The notes under the pieces were generated by a model that saw nothing but the letters and a program-made list of their open reading frames with translations, ran no database searches and was not told the DNA's origin. 39,226 bases of DNA from JANNOG01 sp031398915 (GTDB taxonomy: Bacteria; Actinomycetota; Actinomycetes; Actinomycetales; JBBAYJ01): contig JANNOG010000028.1 in assembly GCA_031398915.1 (NCBI GenBank), positions 1-39,226 of the forward strand, read 5' to 3'. The position numbers and the translations under genes are program-made. How positions within the stretch are numbered: the stretch's first letter is position 1; the number at the start of each line of letters is the position of its first letter. Shown here in pieces: positions 24,156-31,600 of this stretch.

Positions 24156-24791
24156 TCAGACGACGCCGTACAGCCGATCGCCGGCGTCACCCAGGCCAGG
24201 CACGATGTACCCGCGCTCGTCCAGATGGTCGTCCAAGCCCGCCACCACGATCGAGAGCTCCACGTCGTCGCCGAAGCGCCCGCGCAGCAGCTCCAACCCC
24301 TCGGGTGCGGCGAGCAGGCAGATCGCGGTCACGCGGGTGGCACCCCGGTCTCGTAGATACGTGATCGCCGCTGCCAACGTGCCGCCTGTGGCCAGCATCG
24401 GGTCCAGGACGAAGCATTGCCGACCCGAGAGGTCGTCCGGCAGCCGGTTGGCGTACGTCTCGGGCTGCAGCGTCTCGTCGTTGCGGATCATGCCCAGGAA
24501 TCCGACCTCGGCGGTGGGTAGCAATCGGGTCATCCCGTCCAGCATGCCCAGACCGGCCCGCAGGATCGGCACCACCATGGGCCTGGGTTGTCGCAGGCGC
24601 ACCCCCGAGGTCTCGGCGAGCGGGGTGCGAACCGACACCGAGTCGACGGCGACGTCGCGGGTGGCCTCGTAGGCGAGCAGCGTGACCAGTTCGTCGACCA
24701 GTCGACGAAAGGTCGGAGAGTCGGTGTGAGCGTCTCGCAGAGCGGTGACCTTGTGGGCGACGAGCGGGTGATCTGCCACGTGGACGCGCAT
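24156..24791 (-). CDS. upp: Uracil phosphoribosyltransferase
   Basis: 211-residue salvage enzyme: uracil + PRPP to UMP + pyrophosphate. Diagnostic segments are all present: HPLVAHKVTALRD, PRPMVVPILRAGLGML, the PRPP loop CFVLDPMLATGGT and the uracil-binding GYIVPGLGDAGDRLYG at the end. The ATG at 24791 gives the family's usual MRVHVADHPLV N-terminus. It is divergent from the tadA-associated gene across 64 bases. Confidence 0.97.
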   Translation of the reverse strand: MRVHVADHPLVAHKVTALRDAHTDSPTFRRLVDELVTLLAYEATRDVAVDSVSVRTPLAETSGVRLRQPRPMVVPILRAGLGMLDGMTRLLPTAEVGFLGMIRNDETLQPETYANRLPDDLSGRQCFVLDPMLATGGTLAAAITYLRDRGATRVTAICLLAAPEGLELLRGRFGDDVELSIVVAGLDDHLDERGYIVPGLGDAGDRLYGVV

Positions 24792-24855
24792 GTCCGGCAC
24801 CGTAGCGCCCGATCGTGGCCGCAGCGGGCGGCGGCACTCGGGCTGCGGTGCCAGG

Positions 24856-25668
24856 ATGACGCACGTGCCGTACTTCACCGCTGTTCTGGACCGGTCGGGT
24901 GACGACTGGCAGTTGCGTCCGTCGGACCTGGAGACGCCTGCCGACTTGGACGAGTTGGCCGAAGCCGTGCGGGCCGCCACCCGGGGTCGCGGGGGACTGG
25001 CCATCGTGGAGCGAGAGGACGAATGGTTCGCCCTGGTTCGGGTGGACGGTGAGGAGGACCCACGGGTCTTCGTGTCGGATCTGCCGGCGGCACGTCAGAG
25101 CAGTTTCGCCACACTGTTCGACGACGTGGAGGAGTTGCCGATGGTGACGACCGGCTCGGGCGGTGCGCCCGCACCCGTCGAGCTGACCGGTACGGCTGCG
25201 GCAGCCGGCCGGGAGGTGGCCGACGTGGTCGCGGACGTCGACCTGGGTGACGACTTCGACGACCAACTCCAGGACGAGGACGAGGACGAGGACGAGGAGA
25301 GTCTGGTTGGCCTCGGTGGGCTGGGGGGCACTGGTGTCGAGGCCGACGCGGTGCCCGCTCACGTCGGTGAGTCGGACGGTGAGTCGGACGGTGAGTCGGG
25401 TGACGGGTCAGACGTGGCGCGCCCCGCAGCCACGGAGTCGGCGGCGATCGGTTCCGGTGCAGCCACCCCCGCGCTGGTTTCGGCGGGCGCCGATTCGGTG
25501 GGCGATGCGACGGTCTGGGGGGGTGAGTTGACGATCGTGGAGGACTTCGGCCTCTCGTCGGCCGCCCTACAGGAGATCGTCGAGCGGACCGGCTCGGACC
25601 CGGCCGCCGCGTTGCAGGCCATCGGTCAAGAGGTCGGGTTCGCTGACGTACTGGACAGCTGGCGCTGA
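24856..25668 (+). CDS. tRNA adenosine deaminase-associated protein, with long acidic insert
   Basis: 270-residue protein. The N-terminal part (YFTAVLDRSGDDWQL, LVRVDGEEDPRVFVSDL, ATLFDDVEE) and the C-terminal helix bundle (LTIVEDFGLSSAALQEIVERTGSDPAAALQAIGQEVGFADVL) match the actinobacterial protein that always precedes tadA. Between them lies an unusually long acidic, low-complexity stretch (about residues 130-230) with DEDEDEDEE and repeated GESD. Many relatives are near 160 residues, so most of the extra length is this insert. The function is unproven, presumably linked to TadA. It starts 41 bases before the tadA ATG ends its gap and is probably one operon with it. Confidence 0.85.
   Translation: MTHVPYFTAVLDRSGDDWQLRPSDLETPADLDELAEAVRAATRGRGGLAIVEREDEWFALVRVDGEEDPRVFVSDLPAARQSSFATLFDDVEELPMVTTGSGGAPAPVELTGTAAAAGREVADVVADVDLGDDFDDQLQDEDEDEDEESLVGLGGLGGTGVEADAVPAHVGESDGESDGESGDGSDVARPAATESAAIGSGAATPALVSAGADSVGDATVWGGELTIVEDFGLSSAALQEIVERTGSDPAAALQAIGQEVGFADVLDSWR
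25273..25398 (+). repeat. Short repeats in the acidic insert
   Basis: GACGAG repeated four times at 25273-25296, and the 12-bp unit GGTGAGTCGGAC repeated three times (third incomplete) at 25366-25398. All are in frame and encode acidic residues. Confidence 0.75.
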
Positions 25669-25709
25669 GCGGCCTCGACAGCGGGGTCGGCCGACGATGG
25701 TCGTCCGCC

Positions 25710-26144
25710 ATGGCCGCCGCCCTGACCGAGGGTCGCCTGGCCGTGGGTCACGAGGACGTTCCGGTCGGCGCCGTCGTCGTGGACGAGGCGGGTGAGCTGC
25801 TGGCGGCGGCTCACAACGAGCGTGAGTTGCGCGGCGATCCCACTGCTCATGCCGAGATGCTCGCCATGCGGGCGGCTGCCGTGTCCAGGGGCGGCGGCTG
25901 GCGGCTGACTGGATGCACCGTCGTCGTCACGCTCGAACCGTGCGTGATGTGCGCAGGCGCGATGATCGCCGCGCGGGTGGCCCGGTGTGTCTTCGCCGCG
26001 TGGGACGACAAGGCCGGGGCCTGTGGATCGGTGTGGGACCTGCCGCGCGATCCGGCGTCACTGCATCGCGTCGAGATCATCGGCGGGGTCGAGGCCGAAG
26101 CCGGTGCCGGGCTGCTTGCCGACTTCTTCCGCGCCACCCGCTAG
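25710..26144 (+). CDS. tadA: tRNA-specific adenosine deaminase
   Basis: 144-residue zinc enzyme that converts adenosine-34 to inosine in tRNA-Arg(ACG). The deaminase motif is complete: HAEM (His47, Glu49 proton shuttle) and PCVMC (Cys78, Cys81). VPVGAVVVD and ACGSVWDL are also typical. The ATG at 25710 is the only good start in frame; it lies 41 bases after the tadA-associated gene stop. A tRNA-Ser gene follows 16 bases after the stop with its own promoter hexamer. Confidence 0.95.
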   Translation: MAAALTEGRLAVGHEDVPVGAVVVDEAGELLAAAHNERELRGDPTAHAEMLAMRAAAVSRGGGWRLTGCTVVVTLEPCVMCAGAMIAARVARCVFAAWDDKAGACGSVWDLPRDPASLHRVEIIGGVEAEAGAGLLADFFRATR

Positions 26145-26147
26145 CGG

Positions 26148-26153
26148 TACCCT
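26148..26153 (+). promoter_or_regulatory. -10 hexamer of tRNA-Ser(CGA)
   Basis: TACCCT, 7 bases before the tRNA. The second tRNA-Ser gene has TACTCT at the same distance. Confidence 0.5.
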
Positions 26154-26160
26154 CGTCGGC

Positions 26161-26250
26161 GGTGGCGTGTCCGAGCGGCCAAAGGAGCACGCCTCGAAAG
26201 CGTGTGAGGGGGAAACTCCTCCGTGGGTTCAAATCCCACCGCCACCGCCA
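26161..26250 (+). tRNA. tRNA-Ser (anticodon CGA)
   Basis: 90-base class II tRNA with encoded CCA. Acceptor GGTGGCG (26161-26167) pairs with CGCCACC (26240-26246), discriminator G, CCA at 26248-26250. Anticodon CGA at 26195-26197 in the loop CTCGAAA; T arm GTGGG-TTCAAAT-CCCAC; a long variable arm as in serine tRNAs. Reads UCG codons. Confidence 0.97.
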
Positions 26251-26350
26251 CTGAGCACTCACCCCACCGCCAGCTGATAGCGCGGGCGGGGCAGGCGCCG
26301 TCCGCGCCGCCCGGGTGACGTGGCTCAGTACTTTCGAGTGAGCAAGCCCA

Positions 26351-26380
26351 TTGACACGGAAGTGACAGCCGTAGTTGCAT
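26351..26380 (+). promoter_or_regulatory. Candidate promoter for the P450 gene
   Basis: TTGACA at 26351-26356 is a perfect -35 hexamer; TTGCAT at 26375-26380 (18-base spacer) is a weak -10. The stretch 26330-26450 is less GC-rich than the flanking DNA. The transcript would have a leader of about 70 bases. Confidence 0.4.
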
Positions 26381-26454
26381 TTAAGCAGGCACCCTTGGTT
26401 GGTGGGGCCTCGCTGTCCAAGCGAGCGGTAAAGATTGGCGCAAGAGAGGTTGGC

Positions 26455-27762
26455 ATGGATCGGCTCTCTCACATCCCCGGCGCTGGGGCTCCGCCGCTGG
26501 TCGGGCACTCTTTGCAGTTCTTGCGCGACTGCCATCACTTGATGGACTCCCGTCGCGCGAGGTTCGGAGACGTCTTCCGCACCGAATTGCTCGGTCGTAC
26601 CGTCGTGATGTTTCTGACGCCACAAGCCACGAAAGAAATCTACCTTGACCAAGAGCGGGTGATGTCGAGCGAGGGCGGTTGGTCCACGAGCATCGGGCCG
26701 CTGTTCCAGCGGGGTCTCATGCTGCGCGACTTCGACGACCACCACCTACACCGGCAGGTGATGCGGCAGGCCTTCAGCCGCGCGGCTATCAGTGGGTACG
26801 TCGAACAGATACACACCATCACCGACAGGCACGTGGACGGAATACCGCCGGGGCAATTCGACGTATACCTGCTCATGAAGCGGCTGACGCTGAACGTCGC
26901 GGCCGAGGTCTTCGTCGGGGCGTCATTCGGTAAGCAGTCCGACGAGGTCAACCACGACTTCGTCAATACGATGGCAGCTGCCCTGACGCCGTTCCGGCTG
27001 CGGATCCCCGGGACTGCGTTCGATCGGGGGATGAAGAGCCGTCAGTCCCTGCAACGATTGTTCGGCGACCTCGTTCTGAGGCGCCGGCAGGAGCAGCCAC
27101 GCCCGGACCTGCTGTCCCGGTTGTCTCATGCCACCACCGAGGACGGGACCGTGCTCGAGGTCGACGAGGTCGTCGATCACATGATCTTCCTGATGCTCGC
27201 AGCGCACGACACGACGACCTCGACCCTTGCCGTTCTTCTCTGGCAACTGGCACTTCACAAGGACTGGCAGGAGCGGGTACGGGACGAGGTCCGTCAGCTG
27301 GACGGTGAACCGGTCACCCTGGCAAACCACCAGACGCTGGTGGACACGACCCTGGCGATGAAAGAGGTCCTGCGACTGAGTCCGCCCGTGCCCTTCTCGC
27401 CCCGAGTCGCCACCCGGGACGTCGAGGTCGACGGCGTCCCGATCCCCGCCGGAGTCGCCCTCACCTCAGCCAGCATGACACTGCATCGTCACCCCGACTG
27501 GTGGAGCGAACCACATAAGTTCGACCCCGACCGGTTCGCCGGCGGACGTCAGGAGCAGGCCCAGCACTCCCATCTGTTCGTGCCCTTCGGTGGTGGCGCG
27601 CACCTCTGCATCGGGATGCATGTGGCTGAGCTCATCGTCAAAACGGTGGTCGCACGGCTCTTGACGCACCGCCGTCTGAGCGCCGACCGCGATGCACGCG
27701 TCGTCCTTCAACCCGTGCCGATCCCTCGGCCTCGCGGACCCATGCTGCTCACACTCGTCTGA
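26455..27762 (+). CDS. Cytochrome P450
   Basis: 435-residue soluble haem monooxygenase. I-helix AAHDTTTS (Asp252), EXXR motif at Glu304-Arg307 (KEVLRL), PERF-like DPDRFAGG, and haem loop FGGGAHLCIG with ligand Cys385. The ATG at 26455 has an AGAGAGG site 5 bases upstream; a longer in-frame reading exists but has no ribosome site. The layout (IPGAGAPPLVGH at the start) resembles the CYP120/CYP26-like type; the substrate is unknown. No ferredoxin, ferredoxin reductase or biosynthetic partner is nearby, so it must use redox partners from elsewhere. It follows the tRNA as a single-gene unit. Confidence 0.93.
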   Translation: MDRLSHIPGAGAPPLVGHSLQFLRDCHHLMDSRRARFGDVFRTELLGRTVVMFLTPQATKEIYLDQERVMSSEGGWSTSIGPLFQRGLMLRDFDDHHLHRQVMRQAFSRAAISGYVEQIHTITDRHVDGIPPGQFDVYLLMKRLTLNVAAEVFVGASFGKQSDEVNHDFVNTMAAALTPFRLRIPGTAFDRGMKSRQSLQRLFGDLVLRRRQEQPRPDLLSRLSHATTEDGTVLEVDEVVDHMIFLMLAAHDTTTSTLAVLLWQLALHKDWQERVRDEVRQLDGEPVTLANHQTLVDTTLAMKEVLRLSPPVPFSPRVATRDVEVDGVPIPAGVALTSASMTLHRHPDWWSEPHKFDPDRFAGGRQEQAQHSHLFVPFGGGAHLCIGMHVAELIVKTVVARLLTHRRLSADRDARVVLQPVPIPRPRGPMLLTLV

Positions 27763-27805
27763 TCCGTGGTGTCTCGGGCCTCTGTCGGCTCGTCGCACAC
27801 CGACT

Positions 27806-27821
27806 CCCCGAGTACACGGGG
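27806..27821. terminator. Weak hairpin between convergent P450 and VOC genes
   Basis: CCCCG-agtaca-CGGGG, a 5-bp stem between the two convergent stops. Position supports a terminator; the stem is short. Confidence 0.35.
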
Positions 27822-27824
27822 CTG

Positions 27825-28406
27825 CTAGATCACGATCACTCCGGTGTCCGTTCGGATGGCGAAGGCCCACCGTTCCGCCGTCAAGTCGAGATCGACGACA
27901 CCCGCGGATCGCAGCCCCAACAGCAGCGGCGTCTCACGGCCGGCCGGCGCAAGCACGGTCAGAGCAGGGGCAGCCGCTTCGGACGTACTGGGCGTGTGCG
28001 CACTGCCAGGAGCAATGAACACCAACGGTTGTGCGGGATCGGTCGAATCCGCCGCGACGTCCAGGGTCAGGCCCTCCGGCAGGAACGTCGGGGCCCAGGC
28101 GAATGCGGGGAAGGGGAGCGGTCCAGGAGTCAGGGCAACGCCAAGGGGGCACGTCTCCGGTTCACGTCGCACCCGAGGACCGAGCGCCACGGTCGCCGGC
28201 ACAGGCCCGTCCAGCTCCTCGTCATCGACGACCCAGAGCAGCTCCACGACCAGGTCACCCACCTGATAACAGACGTTCGCGGTGCCCTGACCCACGTGAC
28301 GACGCCGCCTCGCGACAGCGAATCCCGCACGATCCAGCCCAGCAGCTGTCGGCCCGCCTCCTGGTTGCACGCAAACGAAGACATGGTCGACGCTCAATAC
28401 GGACAT
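27825..28406 (-). CDS. VOC (glyoxalase-like) family protein
   Basis: 193 residues. VDHVFVCVQPGG at the start, AGFAVARRRRHVGQGTANVCYQVGDLVVELLWVVDDEEL (in parts) and the C-terminal FAIRTDTGVIVI fit a glyoxalase-like fold of the VOC superfamily. Possible metal or acid residues are His8 and the Glu of VVELL, but the set is not complete enough to name a reaction. The ATG at 28406 overlaps the ATG of a broken ATPase frame on the other strand. It is convergent with the P450 gene. Confidence 0.72.
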   Translation of the reverse strand: MSVLSVDHVFVCVQPGGGPTAAGLDRAGFAVARRRRHVGQGTANVCYQVGDLVVELLWVVDDEELDGPVPATVALGPRVRREPETCPLGVALTPGPLPFPAFAWAPTFLPEGLTLDVAADSTDPAQPLVFIAPGSAHTPSTSEAAAPALTVLAPAGRETPLLLGLRSAGVVDLDLTAERWAFAIRTDTGVIVI

Positions 28407-28716
28407 GGCTCCTAACGTGCCATGTGATGGTCTCGAGTTCGCTGAGGAGTCGGCCATCCTCGTCGAGGGCCCACGAGGTAGTGGGAAATCGACACTGCCT
28501 CGGCAGGTTGCCGCCGCCCGTGAGGCCACGGTCCTCGATGTGGATGACAATGCGTGTCGGCTCTGGTGCGGGAGGATCCCGTGGGGGCGGTAGCGGGCGC
28601 AGGCCTCGAGGAGCAGATCGTCGTCGACAGGCTGTCGGGTCGCGTTCACCAAATGTTTGCCCAGTTCACAGGCTGTGCTCAGGGTTGGACCGTTTGGCCG
28701 AACGGAGCTTAGGGTG
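28405..28716 (+). pseudogene. Remnant of a P-loop ATPase (DUF4143/AAA-like)
   Basis: The first frame (28405-28593) reads EESAILVEGPRGSGKSTLPR and VLDVDDNA, the Walker A region that opens bacterial ATP-binding proteins of the AAA/DUF4143 type. It then degenerates. A frame one base back, from 28560, gives ALVREDPVGAV and onward to a stop at 28714-28716, which is the expected continuation (xLxREDPxGAL in this family, from memory). The normal protein is near 400 residues, so most is lost. This leaves the stretch 28407-28778 without an intact gene. The start is head-to-head with the VOC gene. Confidence 0.6.
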
Positions 28717-28778
28717 CTGTTCGGAGGGGGCAGACCGAGCCTTCGCCGGACCGCCGCCCCCTCACCTCCGGAGTGCTC

Positions 28779-30260
28779 GTGTCGCCTCGAATCCGTCAGC
28801 TAGAGCGCCTCCGACGCCATAGCCCTGATTCGGCGACCCTTGTCGCTGCAGCCTCGACCGTCGCCACGGCGGTGCGTCGTCGCGCTCGTCGGGTGGGCAA
28901 GGCGCTGGCCACTGGACCCCAGGGAGGCTGGGCGGGACCGGCCGCAGTGGTCACGGCCGGCATCGCTGTCGCCGCCGTCACCGCGCTACCCGCCCTGGGT
29001 GTCGACCTGCCCCGAACCGGTGTGGCGGCGCAGGCCAACGTCGGCCAGGCGATCGGGGCGGGCGCGGCTGAGGCGCCGTGGCGGGCCGGCGCCAATCGCG
29101 ACAGTGGCACCGCCACCACCGACGACGGCTGGGACTACTTCGACGACACACCGATAGCCGGCCTGGTGGCGGCGTCTCTGGGGCCCGCCACCAGCACATC
29201 CGTCGCGATGGGGACGACCGGCACCGAGGCGTCCTCACTTGCCGCGAATGGCATCCCGGACGTCACGTTGCGCGCCTACCAGGCAGCGGCGGCAGCGTTG
29301 GCCGTCGCTGATCCCAGCTGTCGCCTCGACTGGACCCTCCTGGCCGGCATCGGACGGGTCGAGTCCAACCATGGCCGGTTCGCGGGTGCGGTCGTGACAC
29401 CGACCGGCGTGAGTGTGCCCTCGGTCATCGGGATCCGACTGGACGGCACGATGGCCGGCACCAAGGTGATCGTGGACAGCGACGCCGGACGCCTGGATGG
29501 CGACACCGCGTACGACCGGGCCGTCGGGCCGATGCAGTTCCTCCCGGGATCGTGGGTGATGTTCGGTGCCGACGCCGACGGTGACGGCATCCGCAATCCC
29601 CAGGACATCGATGACGCGGCACTCGCCGCCGGAGCCTTCCTCTGCTCGGGCAACGACGACTTGTCCACGGTCGCGGGCGCATCCGCCGCCGTCCGCCGCT
29701 ACAACAACTCGGGTTCGTACGTCACGCTGGTGCTCTCGCTGGCCAGCGCCTACAAGGGTCTGATTCCGCTCGGTGCGATCCCTGTCGTACCCGCAGCAGC
29801 CGTGATCCCGGTGCTCCCGGAGACGCCGACCGTACCGGCTGCACCACCCGTACCACTCGGATTGACGCCGGACCCCACTCAGACGCCCAGTCCGACGACC
29901 TCGACGACCACGCCCGGTGCGACGTCGTCGGGCTCCACCTCGTCATCGGACTCGCCCACTGATTCGTCGTCGCTGCCCAGCGGAGGACCGACGACATCGC
30001 CCAGCCCGACCAGTGGATCGTCGGAGTCGTCGACCCCACCGGCGAGCAGCACGTCGACATCGCCGTCCAGCGAACCGACGACGCCGAGCACCACGATCGG
30101 TGACTCGAGCTCCCCCTCGAGCAGTTCGGCGGCGGATCCGTCCTCGATTTCGACGACCGACGCGACTCCTTCGAGCGCGCCGACAACCGCTGTCGAACCG
30201 ACCCAGCCGAGCAGCGAGCCCACCACGCAGTCGACGCTGAGCGCGACCGTCACACCCTGA
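28779..30260 (+). CDS. Lytic murein transglycosylase (SLT/MltB-like) with Ser/Thr/Pro tail
   Basis: 493-residue peptidoglycan-cleaving protein. A hydrophobic segment (AAVVTAGIAVAAVTALPALGV, about 50-70) exports or anchors it after a basic cytoplasmic start. The catalytic domain spans about 160-330: LDWTLLAGIGRVESNHGRF with catalytic Glu195, AVGPMQFLPGSW, a calcium-type loop DADGDGIRNPQD from residue 265, and AAVRRYNNSGSYV. From about 350 the chain is Pro/Ser/Thr-rich, probably spanning the wall. It would cut the MurNAc-GlcNAc bond to give 1,6-anhydro ends. GTG 28779 is preferred because GGAG lies 5 bases upstream; GTG 28773 is two codons longer. Convergent with the LytR_C gene. Confidence 0.88.
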   Translation: MSPRIRQLERLRRHSPDSATLVAAASTVATAVRRRARRVGKALATGPQGGWAGPAAVVTAGIAVAAVTALPALGVDLPRTGVAAQANVGQAIGAGAAEAPWRAGANRDSGTATTDDGWDYFDDTPIAGLVAASLGPATSTSVAMGTTGTEASSLAANGIPDVTLRAYQAAAAALAVADPSCRLDWTLLAGIGRVESNHGRFAGAVVTPTGVSVPSVIGIRLDGTMAGTKVIVDSDAGRLDGDTAYDRAVGPMQFLPGSWVMFGADADGDGIRNPQDIDDAALAAGAFLCSGNDDLSTVAGASAAVRRYNNSGSYVTLVLSLASAYKGLIPLGAIPVVPAAAVIPVLPETPTVPAAPPVPLGLTPDPTQTPSPTTSTTTPGATSSGSTSSSDSPTDSSSLPSGGPTTSPSPTSGSSESSTPPASSTSTSPSSEPTTPSTTIGDSSSPSSSSAADPSSISTTDATPSSAPTTAVEPTQPSSEPTTQSTLSATVTP

Positions 30261-30292
30261 CCGGCCCTACACAAAAGAACAGGGACGAACAG

Positions 30293-30943
30293 TCAGGCGC
30301 TGGGCGCTACCGACGGGTCAGTACTGGCGGGTGCGACCGGGGTGACAACGCCCGGGCAATCGGGTAGTGCAGCGACACCCAGTTGAGCGGCTGCGATGTC
30401 GGCCGGAACGAGCGCCCCGTAGTTCGTGCCGAGAATCACCAGCACTCCCGGTGCATCCTGGTCGATGTCGATGACGGGCGTACCGATATGGGCCGCCAGT
30501 GTCAGTCCCTCGGCCTCGCGTCCGGGGGGAACCCGAACCGTCGTGGTCGCGGCCACCAGCCGGGCGCCCTCGATGCCCGCGATGTCGAAGCCGCGTCCTG
30601 CCAGCTCGTCGGCCGTCATCTGGGCCAAGTTGTCGCGTCCGGTGGCGTTGCGCACGATGACAGTGGATTCGGTGGGATCGGCGACTGGCACGGTGCCCGT
30701 AGGTCCGCACAGCGGATTGGGCGGGCCGGTGTACGACGGCGCCGGTGTCGGGGCCGCAGCTGCGGGAGGGTCCTCGACGAAGGGCAGGTCCCAGCGACCG
30801 AGAGCGGCGCCACCGGCCAATATCCCCACAGTCGCCAGCGCGCCGAACAGGACGGCCAGGACTCCCAGGTGGCGAGCAGCGCGGATTCGCCGGCGGTTTC
30901 TCGTCGCCAGGATCACGTCGGTGCCACGCCGCGGATCAGTCAT
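30293..30943 (-). CDS. LytR C-terminal-domain membrane protein
   Basis: 216-residue single-pass protein. Basic cytoplasmic start, membrane helix (about 25-48, LGVLAVLFGALATVGILAGGAALG), Pro-rich linker, then a LytR_C domain (STVIVRNATGRDNLAQMTADELAGRGFDIAGIEGA in parts, to VLVILGTNYGALVPADIAAAQLG). LytR_C domains occur in cell-wall polymer ligases (LCP) and in stand-alone proteins like this, for which no activity is known. A short upstream gap separates it from the conserved 111-residue gene on the same strand. Confidence 0.85.
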   Translation of the reverse strand: MTDPRRGTDVILATRNRRRIRAARHLGVLAVLFGALATVGILAGGAALGRWDLPFVEDPPAAAAPTPAPSYTGPPNPLCGPTGTVPVADPTESTVIVRNATGRDNLAQMTADELAGRGFDIAGIEGARLVAATTTVRVPPGREAEGLTLAAHIGTPVIDIDQDAPGVLVILGTNYGALVPADIAAAQLGVAALPDCPGVVTPVAPASTDPSVAPSA

Positions 30944-30958
30944 CGCGCTGTCTCCTCC

Positions 30959-31294
30959 TCATCCCAGAAGTGAGCCGCCGGAGCCGGCGGCGGCACCGTC
31001 GGCGACCACGAGGACCCGGGCGTGCAGCACCAGCCGCTGTGACAGGGCCGCCCGTACCGCCCGGTGCAACCCGTCCTCCAAGAACATCTCCCCCTGCCAC
31101 ACCACGACGTGTGGGAACAGATCGCCGTAGAACGTCGAATCCTCGGCCAGCAGCTGATCCAGGTCGAGCGTACGCTTCGTCGTCACCAACTCTTCGAGTC
31201 TGACGCTTCGCGGCGGGACGTCCGCCCAGTCACGCGCTTCCCGACGTCCATGATCGGGATACGGGCGGGCGTCACCCACCCGTTTGAAAATCAC
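30959..31294 (-). CDS. Conserved actinobacterial protein, often labelled VapB-family-like
   Basis: 111 residues from GTG 31294: IFKRVGDARPYPDHGRREARDWADV, LVTTKRTLDLDQLLAEDSTFYGDLFPHVVVWQGEMFLEDGLHRAVRAAL (in parts) and VLHARVLV. This pattern is highly conserved in actinobacteria next to the LytR_C gene. Database labels call it a VapB-family antitoxin, but no toxin gene is nearby and the sequence lacks a clear antitoxin DNA-binding head, so I regard the function as unknown. It probably forms an operon with the LytR_C gene 15 bases downstream. Confidence 0.75.
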   Translation of the reverse strand: MIFKRVGDARPYPDHGRREARDWADVPPRSVRLEELVTTKRTLDLDQLLAEDSTFYGDLFPHVVVWQGEMFLEDGLHRAVRAALSQRLVLHARVLVVADGAAAGSGGSLLG

Positions 31295-31350
31295 GCCGCC
31301 AGAGTAAGCGCTCAGGTATGCCGAGTACGGCAACCCACCACGTCGGTGTG

Positions 31351-31440
31351 GGACCCCCCGCGCACCCGCCAGAGCCCACCTACCCTTGCTGCCTTCCGGC
31401 CCTGGGGGGGTTCAGCAGGGTGGCGCCACGCGGGGGGCCT
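31351..31440 (-). ncRNA. ffs: Signal recognition particle RNA, small bacterial type
   Basis: Minus-strand stable RNA of about 90 bases. The apical loop sequence GGGCCGGAAGGCAGCAAGGG (near 31387-31406) is the conserved Ffh-binding domain of 4.5S-type SRP RNA. The ends pair as GGCCCCCCGCG with CGCGGGGGGTCC, giving the usual long hairpin. It targets ribosomes translating membrane proteins to the membrane, together with Ffh. Boundaries are accurate to a few bases. A TACCGT -10 lies 6 bases upstream (31452-31447). Confidence 0.92.
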
Positions 31441-31446
31441 TGGCCA

Positions 31447-31463
31447 ACGGTAGCCGGTACTCT
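31447..31463. promoter_or_regulatory. Overlapping divergent promoters of SRP RNA and tRNA-Ser
   Basis: Within the 30-base gap, TACCGT on the minus strand (31452-31447) lies 6 bases from the SRP RNA and TACTCT on the plus strand (31458-31463) lies 7 bases from the tRNA. The -35 elements must lie inside the opposite RNA gene. Confidence 0.5.
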
Positions 31464-31470
31464 GCTCGGC

Positions 31471-31560
31471 GGAGGATTCGCATAGTGGCCTAGTGCGCAC
31501 GATTGGAAATCGTGTTGGGGCGCAAACCCCTCGCGGGTTCAAATCCCGCATCCTCCGCCA
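31471..31560 (+). tRNA. tRNA-Ser (anticodon GGA)
   Basis: 90-base class II tRNA with encoded CCA. Acceptor GGAGGAT (31471-31477) pairs with ATCCTCC (31550-31556); discriminator G; CCA at 31558-31560. Anticodon GGA at 31505-31507 in loop TTGGAAA between CACGA and TCGTG. Long variable arm. Reads UCC and UCU. Confidence 0.97.
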
Positions 31561-31600
31561 CGCGTCGGCGGTTGTCCGTGGTCCGGCCTAGGGTGAGCGC

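Noticed and set aside
24187..25362. Minus-strand frame across upp and the tadA-associated gene
   Set aside because: It is out of frame with upp, and no domain pattern is seen.
26161..26250. Integration site of a mobile element at tRNA-Ser(CGA)
   Set aside because: No integrase, no repeated tRNA 3' end and no phage genes are seen downstream.
30959..31294. Toxin-antitoxin pair
   Set aside because: The 111-residue protein carries a VapB-like database label, but no toxin gene lies beside it and its neighbour is a LytR_C protein.
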